Shown here piece by piece: positions 33,331-45,793 of a DNA stretch of 64,000 nucleotides. The notes below the pieces were generated by a model. The model was given only the letters and a program-made list of their open reading frames with translations. It was not told where the DNA came from and made no database searches. A program made the translations under genes and the position numbers. Each line of letters starts with the position of its first letter. Position 1 is the stretch's first letter. The stretch is taken from NCBI RefSeq assembly GCF_018687715.1, contig NC_056757.1, forward strand, positions 3,571,501-3,635,500, in the 5' to 3' direction. The DNA comes from Carya illinoinensis (Eukaryota > Streptophyta > Magnoliopsida > Fagales > Juglandaceae).

Positions 33331-36300
33331 GTAGAGGTACGTATCAGAGGGATGCATGACTAGGGTGGTAGCACCCGTTGAAGCTCATAGGGGTAACATT
33401 AGAGTCACTCAAAAGTGGGTTCTTAGTGAAATGGAAGGTAAGCGAGTGCAGCATGTTCACTCTCTCTCTATCTCTCTCTCTCTAGGAATTCTTCCTTTCT
33501 CTTCTCTTCCACAAATTAAAAAAAGTACAATGGAACTTGATAATGCGTTGGGTGCATCACTGCATTATAGGAGAAGCATTTCCACTTGTCTGCAAAGTGG
33601 TATGAGGATACTCTAGTGCCCATAGTAGATGCTTGCTCTGCGTTTCATTATTAACCTTGCATTAATTTAGGTAGATCCCAATCAAAGTTAATTCACAGTA
33701 GATGATGACTTGAATGAACAAAATATCCTCCTCATCTACTGTTTCATTACCACAGTACTATAATGGATATATAATTAATGAGCACAAACACTAGGAGCCA
33801 ATATTATATGAACACTGACTCAATTTTGTAACAAGCGAGGAAATTATTATAATATAAAGAATGATTAAATGAGGCATAAAAGAGAGGCGTGCTTGAGAGA
33901 TATATGCAGATAACATTATTCTTAAGATTTAAAACTTGAGAAAAACTTATACCACTTCATGATCATCTCTTTATTGCTTCCCACCGTACGAAGTTGAAAG
34001 CATATTGCCAGGCTTAATTCTAAGTATATTGATGTTTGAAGAGTAGGCTTTCAAAGTCAATAACCGGATACCAGTTTTCATTTCTATTTACATTTTACAA
34101 ATTGGTAAAGAACAGAGAAAGTCAGACTAGAGGCTTATAATTTTAATGTGATAACTTTACATGTATATTTTGAGAGTGACATTAGATATGGACTTATAGT
34201 ACAAGTTGTATTAACTGATGTATCACAAATCAAAAGTTAAAGTCCAAAGGTTAATCATAGCTATATTTGTGGATGCATGGGGTGACCACACAACAACAGT
34301 CACCCCGTTCCATTTGCAACTCCCCCATGGTGATAGTTTTCTTTAGGGTTGCTGCTTTGACATGAACAAAGTGACACCTCCTAGGCTCTTCCGTTCAGGT
34401 GAAAGCCTCAAGACGTGTCTAGTGTGTTTGCCTCTATAAATAGGACCATTTTGCACTTGTTTCAAACCCTCTTTATCCCTCCGTTTTGCACCAAAGCATG
34501 AGACCATATTCCCTCGCGAGAAACTCATAAAACCAATCCTACACTTATTTTTCATCAATATTTATTATATTGGTGAGATAGTGCTAGAGAAGACTAGGAG
34601 AGGAGAAGCAGAGAGAGTGGATTTTGGGTCGTGGAGAGGTGCAAAATATGAGATTAAAAAGTGAGTGCTCATTCCAGAGAGATGGCGTAAACGAGAATCA
34701 CCAAAGGATGAGTACAATCATTATAAATCACGCAGATACGAGTTGGGTAATGATAAGGGAAGCATTCGGGGATGACGTTTTCTTGAGGAAAAAGTTCCAC
34801 AGAAATGGAAGTGAGCTTAGCAAAAGTCTCCCAAGTGGAAGAGGGACCATGAGATGAGGATCAGTTTGAAAATTGTAGACGAGGTAGGTTTGTGTAGGAA
34901 TGAATACAAGAAGCAATAGGAAAGAAGTAGATTTATGATTTCTACCTTAACTTTTCTTTCTTTATTTCTGTGTTTCCGTGGCATGTACCCCTTAAAATCG
35001 TTCTTGTTAGAAGAATAGAATTTGCAGGAAAATGTCAAGAATCTTTGAAAAGCCTTTTCCTTTCTTCAAAATCAGCAAACTTGCAAAATTTTTCTCCCAA
35101 ACAGTTTTTCATGTTTGTGAGATGTACATATTGTCACACAATTTCTTATGAAAAGCAATTTCAATAAGTATCTAGTAGGTCTTTACATACTCTGAATTAT
35201 ATGTCAACACATTGGCTAGTTAAAGGAAAAAAAATCGAGCAAATCCAATTAATATCTTAAAAATTTCCATTTATATTTTTAAAAAAGAAAGCATTGTTTT
35301 AATAGAAAATTTCAAAACTAAAACTGGAATTTTTCATGAATAAAACTATATAGAAAAAATTATTTAAAAAAAAAAATTTAAAGGATGAATTGCGAAGTCA
35401 GTAGCTAAGCTATCAAGTTTTTGCAATTCAAAGACCCGAGTTTTCCATTTTTGCAAAATTGAAACATGAATTTAAAATAAAAAAACTTAGGTATTTTTGT
35501 TAACTTAATGTGATGTCACGTGTCAATCTTCAATTGGTTAACATGCAATATCAATATTGACGTTAGCCAACGAAAGATTGAGGCATGGCATATATTGATG
35601 GCGCGTGTCAATCATTTTAAAAAGCTAAACTAAGATCTCTAATTGCCAAAACAAAACTTGAGAACTGTGATCCTGATTTTAAATAAATTCAGAAATTAAC
35701 TTACATTGAAAAAGAAAAATGATGGAACTTCCCTCTCGGAGCAAGATGCAATGACACATGGCAGATAACGCTACGCGGGGTTGGCTAAATTTAGGACCTG
35801 GGCCAAAAACCTGTAGGCTGTAATCCCAATCTAACATATTTCTATTTAGATCAGATGCATATAACACCATTCCAGCAGACTAATTATTAAGTTATTTTAA
35901 AGCACGAACATGTAATGTTCATATTACGACTTATCAATAAATACTAAAAATTAGTTTTTATATAAATAATTATAATGACAACCATATTTTTTTAATAAAA
36001 ACTAATATTACGTCATCTATACTTTAAGAATATTTAATAATTTTTGATTGGGTATTGACAATAGCCGTCGAAAGTAGGATACGCTTTGCATCGAATACTA
36101 CCTACCAAAATTTTGGATGACCATTTGGATTAGGTACTAGGATAAAATATTTTAATATGTGTATCATTTCGAGATTAATTATATATTACGTATAAATAAT
36201 TATATATATATATATGTATATAAATTAACAACTAATAGAATAAATATATATAAGTGTATATCATGTATATGTATATATATCTGGAAGAATTGATAATTTA

Positions 36301-38371
36301 TAATATGAATATAAGTTGAAAAAATTACAAAATTGAGTTGAGACACAAAAAAATAAATAAATAAAAAATAAAAGAATAGATAAATTATTAAAAATAATGA
36401 TATTTAAAAAAAAAAAGAATGAGGTGACTATTTAAAGTTATAATAAAATTAAAATTATATAAATACATTTTATATTTTAGAATTAATTAAATACAATTTG
36501 AATTCAAAAATTGTAAAAATGTCATCTAAATACAAAAAAATTACAAAAACAACCCGAAATAGAATGGGGATCGAAATGCCTAATTTCGGTCAAAATGAAA
36601 TTGGAATGACAGAAATTTGAAATGAAACGCATTATAAAGTACACTAGACATTACATCGAAACGGCAAATTTTGGCCATTTCGGTTGAGGAAAAAAAAAAA
36701 AAAAAACCTTTATGCCCACTATTAATTTTATCAATAATAATGAAATTGTATGTGATTCATATTATTTCATGGAAAATGTTAAAGTCCCTCAAACTTACTG
36801 CTCATGTGTTTAAAATTATTTCTTTATTTGTTACTTCATAGTTAAAAAAGTGATTATTAATAAAATAAATTGTGTATTTCTTATTTTTTTTAATAATTAA
36901 AAATGTTAAAAAAATACATAAAATAAAATTTAAAGGAAAAGAACAAAAAAATATAATTAGCGGCATACGCTGGGCCGCCCGTCAGCATCATCATTATTCA
37001 TATTGAGATGATTGTGGGCCATGTTAGTGATCCATTTGGGTGCATAAAAATTATTATTGGTTAGAGAAACTTTGACGCATAGAAAGTTTTTCTCTTGACC
37101 CGAGATGAATTCACATTAAAATTTCTTTTATTGAGAGCGCGGACTCCCCACGTCAATGATATTAGGTACGTGTGTTGCATCAGGTTCTTTAATGGTAGCG
37201 AAACTTTTTTGCATTATCCATACGAGAGATAGAGCGAACTTTCCTATTTCATTGTTTTTTCTTATAGCTAGCTTTCAAGAGAACGCTGCTTTTCATTTAC
37301 AATCTTATCTTCCAGTCAAGCTTAGTTAGGTGTGAAATTATTTAAAATGATTAAAAATAACAAGATTTTAATTATTCATCTAACTTCAATTAGTAGAGAC
37401 TTAACATTAGCTGAGAAAGCCCAATCAATTAGAGCAAATAACCGCAGGCCGAAGATTGAAATTTTGATTGTTTGGAAACAGCTCATAACAGCAGCCTGCA
37501 CTCCAGCTCCAGTACAAATGTCATGTACAAACTCCCCAGTCCCCCACCCATACGTTTAAAGAAAGAAAAAGGCAACCCTTCCTCCCTCACGAAGCCTGTG
37601 AGAGAGCCCAGAAAAGAATTTTATGGAAGTAATCTTGATTCTTGACCTGCAACTCCTCATCCATCCGTGACTTTTCATAATCGTTTTCCCCAGTCAATAC
37701 GTTCTCTCGTTACCCCCCGTCTCCTACTTCCCTCACAACGGCTAATAAAATGAAAAGCTCATTGTTTGGTCAACTTTACTTGTAAAAGTCACCAACTTTT
37801 ATCCCCCGGGCCTGGCCAACACGTCAAGATTTTTCAAAGATGCCATTTGTGGGCCACGCGATGTTTTTCCTCATTCGTCTTTTTATGACATCGGCCCACA
37901 ATTAATCAATGTGTACACGAGAAGTCGAGACTAGAACGTGGCTCATGATATCTGCCTTACGGGTTTTTTGATTGATTTTTATCGTTTCGAGAGTGGAAAT
38001 TGTGATACCAGCCGCCTTGGTTTCCATGAGAAATGGTTTAAAGTTCAAAGCTTTTGACAGAGTCAGGATGTCAAGTCTTCCTACTCCGAGTCAATGCAGA
38101 AAATGAGGAGGATACTTCCTCAGCTCCTCGGACTCTTCGGGCGTGTAGTAAGTATGAAGGGATTTCCCAAATGCACAGACCTCGCTCGGCCTGCTTTTGC
38201 AAATCTTCCCTTCTCCAGTTCCCGAGTCTACTGCCGTGTTAAACTGAGAAACTCCATATTATATCGTGAAGGCAGTAGGAGCAACAAAAATAATTACCCG
38301 AACACGTTGTTTGTTTTATCGATCCATAGAGCGATAGGTTGTTGCTGGTGAATTGGGAGTTTAATTGGGAT
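33331..38371. other. Intergenic sequence, AT-rich, with old repeats
   Basis: No gene is supported. 33465-33484 is a CTCT run. A TATAAATAGG box at 34435 has no recognisable frame after it. About 36050-36700 contains an old copy of the Mutator-type repeat described at 49350-49764. The last 1.2 kb is the upstream region of the receptor kinase locus. Confidence 0.45.
36050..36700. mobile_element. Degraded copy of the AT-rich Mutator-type MITE family
   Basis: Contains a diverged version of the block found at 49350 and 63666: GGTACTAGGATAAAATATTT beside GTATCATTTCGAG, then a TA-rich centre, and further right AATTTTGGCCATTTCGGTTG. Ends are not resolved. Confidence 0.45.
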
Positions 38372-38522
38372 ATGGCTTCTGTCTCCCTCTTTGTTTTCTT
38401 TCTTCTCTCATACCTCGGGTTGCTTCTTTTGGCCGGACAAGTAGAAACATACCCCGAGAACTGTCTACGCCTCCGTTGTGGAGATCTGGACAGGATCGGC
38501 TTCCCATTCATCAATACCAAAC

Positions 38523-38692
38523 GAAAAAATCTGCTTGCAAGTATAATTATATACTAATATATACATTAATTTATTGTGATTGATCAAAAAGTGAATTTGA
38601 TTGAAAACAATACTAATTTAAATTTTAAGTATGAAGGAATCAATATCGATATACAGATTAATACGCGACTTTACTTGTACATAACAAAACTC
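38523..38692. mobile_element. MITE in exon 1 of the receptor kinase (Mutator-like TSD)
   Basis: A 170-bp AT-rich insert is flanked by perfect 9-bp repeats ATACCAAAC (38514-38522 and 38693-38701). Nine-base duplications are typical of Mutator-like elements. The ends share only short similarity (TTGCAAGTA on the left, TGTACAAGTA reverse-complemented on the right). The reading frame on the two sides is continuous if one repeat copy and the insert are ignored, so it interrupted a working exon. Confidence 0.75.
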
Positions 38693-40535
38693 ATACCAAA
38701 CACCCTGGTCGCCCAAAATGTGGTGCTGGCATCGGAAGTTGTAGAAAAGAAAATGATACGATCCAACTGGTGATTGGTGAAAGACAGTACGAACTTATAA
38801 GCATTAGAAATGATCCTCAGCGTAATGCTTATATCCTGGTTATCCGGGACCAGAAGCTTTTGGGGAAATTTTTTTCCGATAGATGCGAATTCTTTAGGAA
38901 TTCGACTATCCCCCACCGATCTCCTAATGAAATCATCTCATTTGAAATCGTTTCAGACCATGAGACCCTGGTCAAATGCAACCACGCTGCCCAGGATTTT
39001 GGCCCAATAGAATTCAAGTGCAGAGACGAATACAATTATTATGGCTACTATGGTCATCCAAGCGATTTTAATCGTTCTGGATGTTCCATTATTCAGCTCC
39101 CAATGAAGCCGTGGTCAAGTGACCCACCAATCGTAACCGCTGAGTTCGAACTTTTAGTGAAGGTGTCTGATGATGGCTGTTCCCAGTGCGATGAGAAAGA
39201 AGGACAATGCCAGATCGACAGAAACATTTGTCCAGAGAAAGGTATGGGAAATACAAATCCACTCATGATACGGCCCCAAACAAAATTTCTTTTTTTATTA
39301 ATTTTTATATTGTAGTTATTCCTAATACCTGCTACTACTCGTGTTTGTCATCCTCACACTTCACACATCACATTTATTTTAATTTTTTTTTCATTTTTTT
39401 TATAATAAATATGTAGTGTATGGATGATAAATAGAATAATTTAATTAGTTTAATAAGAATAAAATAAAATAAAAAATAAAAAAAATAAAAAATAATATTT
39501 TAATATATAAAGTGTGTGGTGTAGGATGATGTGTATCATTTCTCTATATGTATATATAGTTCAGTACTCCTCTATATATATGAGCAGTAAGCTTTATATA
39601 TTATGATTTGTTTTGAATTTAGATGATGAGATCATCAAATATTAGAAATAACTTTGTCGCAATGAAAGAAATCTGTATGGGATCGACATGAGCCGGCTGA
39701 CGGTGCTTTGTTACCAACCCTTTTAAGGTTTCAATGGATCGATGCCCAATTCTTCTCAAAATAACACCTTTGCAGACCGGAAGGAGAAGAAAAATGTGTT
39801 GGCAATAGTCTTGGGTAAGCTGCCTCTTCAATCTAATTTATCTGTTTAATTGATATTCACACGTGCCATTTGATTGCTTATGGAAATCATAATATTCCAT
39901 CATAATATGTCATCGACCCCCACCCAACCATCTCCCGGAGAAGGAACGCTCATTTTGTGTTTGTTGTATTTATTTATTTATTTATTTTTGAGGAGGAGGG
40001 GTGAGGCTATTAAAAAAAAAAAAAAATCAAATTGAGGGGGTCAAATGTAATTTCCATAGTATTTCTCTTCTTCTTATTATTAAAAAAAAAAAAAACCTTT
40101 CAAAAAATGAGTTCCTGAAATTTTGGGGACACCAACGATACACCTAATTCTGCCCGCCTGGGAGCCAAATCTGACCCCCCCTCCCCATTGCTTAAAAGGA
40201 AAATTGCCACTGCCATAATCCAGGAAGATGACCTCTCCTTTCAGATACACCAGAGATAACAGGGTCAACTGTTCAAATTTCTGTCGCGCACAATTTCCCT
40301 TGTGACTGGCCTACACTAGAAATTTATTCATCGACTCTGTTAATTTCCTCCATTGCTACCCGTCGGTTAAAACTTAACTTCTTTCTTTCCTCACATTTAG
40401 GTGTTGGATGCCCAGCGATCGTCATTATAATTATTTGCTTGTGGCGTTCTTACAAGAAAAAAAATGCTTCCACAAGCTTTTTGGCGAGGAGTACTTATGC
40501 TGTTCAATCCTCGAGATCAGACCTGGAAGGGGGGA

Positions 40536-40631
40536 GTGTCTACTTTGGAGTGCATATTTTCCCATACAGTGAACTTCAAGAAGGTGTCTACTTTGGAGTG
40601 CATATTTTCCCATACAGTGAACTTCAAGAAG
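40536..40631 (+). repeat. 48-bp in-frame tandem duplication in the juxtamembrane exon
   Basis: 40536-40583 and 40584-40631 are identical. Each encodes a 16-residue segment containing VYFGVHIFPYSELQE. The frame is kept, so the protein would have this pre-kinase segment twice. Confidence 0.92.
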
Positions 40632-41020
40632 CAACCAATAACTTTGATGATGAAAAAGAACTTGGAGATGGTGGATTTGGGACTGTATATTATGGTAAGA
40701 TAAACCGTTGCTTCAATCACTAAATCACGGCATAAACTTTCCAAGCAGAAGTGTAGAACAAATGCATAAAAAAACCAAAGGACTTGACATGCTTCTAGCA
40801 ATTTGCAAACTTACAATGGCTATTTTTCTCAACTAGGGAAACTCCATGATGGGCGGGAAGTTGCAGTCAAGCGCCTATACGAGCACAACTGCAGACAAGT
40901 ACAACAGTTCATCAATGAAGTTGAAATTCTCATGCGCATGCGCCACAAAAATCTAGTGTCCCTTTATGGGTGTACTTCACACCGCAGCCGCGAACTACTT
41001 CTCGTGTATGAATACATTCC

Positions 41021-41227
41021 TATTACGTTATAAATTTGTATTTTTATGTTGTATAGTTTATATTTAGGTTGTATAGTACTTATTTAGGTTGTATAGTTTT
41101 TTACTTAGGGCATTTTAGTCTTTATATCTGCTTGAGGGCAGTTTAGTCTTTTTCCTCTTTGTATATAAGCCTGGACCTTCAGTCATTCAGATCAATTGAA
41201 ATCTGTTGAATGCTTTCATTCTTGTTA
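41021..41227 (+). repeat. 5' LTR of the copia element in the kinase
   Basis: Starts TATTACGTTATAAATTTG and ends TTCTTGTTA, with repeated TTAGGTTGTATAG units inside and TATATAAG at 41162-41169 as a possible TATA box. Confidence 0.88.
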
Positions 41228-41240
41228 TGGTATCAGAAGA
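41228..41240 (+). other. Primer-binding site of the copia element
   Basis: TGGTATCAGAAGA starts directly after the 5' LTR, the tRNA-iMet type with one extra A. Confidence 0.85.
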
Positions 41241-41263
41241 TTTTTTGACCTAATTCCTTTCTC

Positions 41264-42471
41264 ATGGCGGCGAATCCCCCTCCTCCTCCTTCTCCTCCCC
41301 CTCCCCTCCTCCTCCCTCTTCTGATGTTGCGAGTCCTTTCTTTCTTCACCCCAGCGATAACCCCAGGGTTGTTCTGGTCACGCAACTCCTCCTCGGCGAC
41401 AACTATCACACTTGGTCTCGCTCAATGACCATGGCCCTTTCTGCCAAAAATAAGCTAGGGTTCGTCGACGGTACGATTACTAAACCCACATCTACTGCTT
41501 CTCTTTTTTCTTCATGGCTACACCGTAATAATATGGTGATTTTGTGGTTGCTTAACTCGGTTTCACTCGAAATCGCTGCTAGTGTTTTGTATGTTACTAC
41601 TGCTTTCGAGATTTGGACCGATCTCAAGGAACGGTTCTCTCAAAAGAATGGACCTCGGATCTTTCAGATCCAGAAGTCTATTTCCTCGTTATCTCAAGGA
41701 CAACTTACTGTTAGTGCTTATTTTACTCAGTTGAAGGCTCTTTGGGATGAATTGCTTAATTACAAGCCTGTTCCTATGTGCTCTTGTGGTGCTGTTACTC
41801 TGTTGAATTCCTATGTTCAATAGGAACGCATTTTGCAGTTCCTTATGGGCCTGAATGAGTCTTTTGCTTCGGCTAGGGCTCAGATCCTGTTGATGGAGCC
41901 CTTACCACCTCTTAACGAAGTTTTTTCCCTTGTTCTTCAAGAGGAACAACAGCGAGAAATCTTTGTTCTCCCACCCCTTATTGATGCTCATGCTTTTGTT
42001 GCTAACTCTGATTCCTTGCGACCTGTTAAGACTTTTCCTAAAAAAGATCGGCCAATCTGCAAGCATTGTGGCCTCACTGGTCACGTTATTGACAAATGTT
42101 ATAAACTCCATGGATTTCCTCCGGGATACAAGCCAAGGCCACAGCAGCAGGCTCTGGCCAATACTGTCACTCTCAGTGACACCTCTCAAGCAGCCTCACC
42201 ATTCTCCTTGACTGAGGCACAATATAAGCATTTACTGTCTATGCTCCCCTTTAATCCTCAGCCTAAGCCTACTGATTCAAGCCATGTGGTCAATACTATC
42301 GCTTCTCCTCATTCTTTATCTGGTATTGTCTCCTCTCCACCTTCTGCTTTTCATTTTTCTATTAATGTTTCTTCTAATAATTCTATTTCTAGTTGGATAC
42401 TTGATACAGGGACTACTGACCATATGGTCCCCTCGACTAGTTTTTTTTACTTCATTTCATCCAGTTCATGA
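41264..42471 (+). pseudogene. Copia gag and protease, broken
   Basis: The ATG at 41264 opens a proline-rich leader that shifts frame within the CT-rich run. From about 41325 the gag capsid frame is readable (LLLGDNYHTWSRSMTMAL, then FEIWTDLKERFSQKNGPR). A TAG at 41821-41823 interrupts it, and it continues from 41824. A CCHC zinc knuckle CKHCGLTGHVIDKC lies at about 42058-42099. The aspartic protease motif WILDTGTTDHM is at about 42393-42425. Another frame break follows at about 42470. Confidence 0.85.
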
Positions 42472-45400
42472 TAAATCTGTCCAACTACCTAATGGATAAC
42501 ATGTTACTGTTACACATATTGGCACTATTCCTCTTACTGAACATCTTATACTTCAAGATGTTCTTTGTGTGCCAACTTTTCATTTTCATTTGATTTCAGT
42601 TAGTAAACTCACCCAATCTCACATTTGTTGCCTTTCTTCCTCTGACTTTTGTCTTCTTCAGGACCTGATCACCTTGAGGGTGATTGGTGTGGGTAGACAA
42701 CACAGAGGACTCTATCTTTTGCAACACCCTTTATCACATTGTAGTAAGAATACTACTTTGGTACCTTCTGCATGTTTTCTTCCTTCCAAATGCTCTTTGT
42801 TTCACCTTTGGCATAGTCGTTTGGGATATCCATCTCCTCTCGTATGGCCTTTTTACATAAACTTGTGCCTAATTTGACTCTGTCTGATGATCCTTGTCTT
42901 GTTTGCCCATTAGCTAAACAAAGAAAATTACCTTTTCCCAATCATAATACTCTTTCTTCTTTACCTTTTGACCTTATACATTGTGATGTTTGGGGGCCCT
43001 TTTCAATCCCTGTTGTTGAAGGCTATAAATTTTTCTTAACCATTGTTGATGATTGTACTCGGGCTACTTGAGTTTATCTTTTTAAACATAAATCTGAAGT
43101 TTCTGTTCTCATTCAAACTTTTTTCAAAATGATTAAAACTCAGTTTGGTACTAAGGTAAAACAAATTCATACTGATCATGGCACTGAATTTTTTTTATCC
43201 TCCTATCTTCTTTCTAAGGGAGTTCTCCACCAACATAGTTGTGTTGAGACTTCTCAACAAAACTCTTTTGTGGAAAGGAAACATCAACATATCCTTAATG
43301 TTGCTCGGGCCCTTTTGTTCCAATCCCATTTACCTCTTAAATTTTGGGGTGATGCTGTTTTAACAGCCACGTATCTCATTAACAGATTACCTTCTCCTAT
43401 TACTCACAATAAATCTCCTGTTGAACTTTTGTTTAACAATGCCCCTTCCTATGACCATTTGAGGACTTTTGGTTGCTTATGTTTTGCCTCCACTTTACAA
43501 CGAGCCCGAACCAAGTTTGACCCGAGAGCTAGGCTCTGTGTTTTTCTTGGTTACCCTTTTGGCATCAAGGGTTACAAATTGTATGATCTTAAGACTAATC
43601 ACTCTTTTGTTTCTCGTCATGTGATTTTTCATGAATCTATTTTTCCTTTTTAGTCTTCTCCTACCGACTTGCCTTCTCCATCTTTCTCTCTTCCTCTTCC
43701 TATTCCTTTTCAATCTTCCACTTTTGATATGTTTCCCGTACCTCCCCCTTCCTCTACTGATGCTTCTTCCCCTCCTATTCCTGAAAACCCTATTCCTTCA
43801 CCCTCTCCACCTCCCAACCCTATTCTACCCTCCTCTCCTAGAAGATCTAGTCGAATCCGAAGAGCTCCTAGTTATTTGCAAGACTATTATTGTAATTCCT
43901 CCAGTGTACCCTCTCAGTCAGTTCCTCACACCACTCTTCCTTCCTCTTCCATCAAATATGACATTTCTAACTTTGTTTCTTATGATCGTTTATCCTCTAG
44001 TCATAAGTCTTTTTTTTTTTGCTATCTCTGCTGACATTAAACCTGAGTTCTATCACCAAGCAATCCAGCACTCCCATTGGAGAGCTGCTATAAATGCTGA
44101 GATTGCTGCTTTAGAACTCAACAATACCTGGACCGTTGTCCCTTTGCCTCCTGGTAAACAACCTATTGGTTGTAGATGGGTTTATAAAATCAAGTATCGT
44201 GCTGATGGTTCTGTGGAAAGGTATAAAGCAAGGCTGGTTGCTAAAGGTTATTCCCAAACAGAAGTTTTAGACTATTCTGAAACCTTCTCTCCTTTCGCTA
44301 AAATGACCACTGTAAGAACCTTGTTGGCTGTTGCTGCTGTAAAAAATTGGCATCTTATTCAACTTGATGTCAATAACGCTTTTTTACATGGTGATCTTTC
44401 AGAAGAGGTTTACATGAAACTACCCCTTGGTTTTCATATTAAAGGGGGGTCCCACGTGTGCAAATTAAATAAGTCCCTTTATGGCCTTAAACAGGCCTCT
44501 CGGCAATGGTTTTCTAAGTTCTCTACCACTCTTCTTGAGTTGGGTTTTGTGCAATCTCGATCTGATTATTCTTTGTTTACTCAGTCTATTGGTCCCTCTT
44601 TTATTGCTATATTGGTTTATGTTGATGACATTCTGATAGCCAGTAATGATATGGAATCTATTAATTCCTTGAAAAATTTACTTAATGCAAAATTTAAGCT
44701 GAAGGATCTTGGGCCCCTCAATTATTTTCTAGGCTTAGAGGTGGCTCGATCATCCAGTGGTATTTCCCTGAATCAGCGAAAATATGCTCTTGAAATCTTA
44801 CAAGATGCTGGTTTTTTAGCTTGCAAACCAGTTTCTTTTCCTATGGAGCAAAATTTAAAACTTAGTCACAATGATGGTGCCTTTTTGCCTAATCCTACAG
44901 TTTTTCGAAGACTGATTGGTAGACTTCTCAACCTTACTCTTACTAGACCAGATTTGTCTTATTCTGTTCAGAGGCTTAGTCAGTTTATGGCTCGCCCTAG
45001 ACTACCTCATCTGCAGGCAGCTCACAGGATTTTACAATATGTAAAAAATGCTCCTGGTCTTGGTCTTTTTTTTTTTTTTTCCAGCTAATAATTCTCTAAC
45101 TCTCAAGGCTTTTGCAGATTTAGACTGGGCTTCTTGTCCTGATAGCAGAAGATTAACCACTGGTTTTTGTGTTTTTCTTGGTGACTCTCTAGTTTCTTGG
45201 AAAACTAAGAAACAACAGACTATTTCTCGCTCCTCTGCTGAAGCTGAATATCAGGCCATGGCATCCACTACCTGCGAAATCGTTTGGCTTTTATCTCTTC
45301 TATCTGATTTTCATATTCCTCATGCTAATAGTGCTCATCTTTTTTGTGACAGCCAAGCTGCGCTTCACATTGCTGCTAACCCTGTTTTTATGAACGGATG

Positions 45401-45580
45401 AAGCATATTGAACTTGACTGCCACTTCATTCGAGACAAAATACAAGCTGGGATCATCAAAACTTTTCACCTTGCATCTCAACATCAGCTTGCTGATGTTT
45501 TAACCAAGCCTTTGGGTTCTCACCAGTTTCAGTTGCTGATTTCCAAGATGGGGGTTCATTCTATTTATTCTCCATCTTGA
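42472..45580 (+). pseudogene. Copia integrase, reverse transcriptase and RNase H, broken
   Basis: The GAG-pre-integrase segment (LFHLWHSRLGYPSP) is near 42800. The integrase core follows with [17 protein letters not shown] and FVERKHQH, interrupted by a TGA at 43069-43071 and closed by a stop near 43653. RT spans about 44100-44800 with [13 protein letters not shown] and the catalytic YVDDILIAS near 44615-44640. RNase H ([31 protein letters not shown]) lies in another frame after a T-run at 45068-45081 and is itself shifted near 45400. All domains are present and in copia order (IN before RT). The breaks are few and point-like. Confidence 0.88.
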
Positions 45581-45587
45581 AGGGGGG
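45580..45587 (+). other. Polypurine tract of the copia element
   Basis: AAGGGGGG(T) lies directly before the 3' LTR. Confidence 0.85.
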
Positions 45588-45793
45588 TATTACTTATAAA
45601 TTTATATTTTTATGTTGTATAGTTTATATTTAGGTTGTATAGTACTTATTTAGGTTGTATAGTTTTTTACTTAGGGCATTTTAGTCTTTATATCTGCTCG
45701 AGGGTAGTTTAGTCTTTTTCATCTTTGTATATAAGCCTGGACCTTCAGTCATTCAGATCAATTGAAATCCGTTGGATGCTTTCATTCTTGTTA
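45588..45793 (+). repeat. 3' LTR of the copia element in the kinase
   Basis: 206 bp, same ends as the 5' LTR, followed by ATTCT and then resumed kinase coding sequence (CCCAATGGCACTGTTGC). Confidence 0.88.

Larger units (their letters stand above)
41021..45793 (+). mobile_element. Ty1/copia element inserted in the kinase domain
   Basis: A 4773-bp element has 207- and 206-bp LTRs, a PBS and a polypurine tract. The 5-bp target duplication is ATTCC (41016-41020) and ATTCT (45794-45798), one mismatch. Gag, protease, integrase, RT and RNase H are all present but broken by stops and frameshifts. The LTRs differ at about six bases plus one indel, roughly 3%, so the insertion is fairly young. Confidence 0.9.

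Noticed and set aside
34240..34860. TATA box and leader-like region with an 'alternative gene'
   Set aside because: The frames after TATAAATAGG are short and without domains. It could be a non-coding RNA or chance.
38054..38351. Short frames upstream of the receptor kinase ATG
   Set aside because: They lie in the promoter/5' UTR region, overlap each other in different frames and have no domain.
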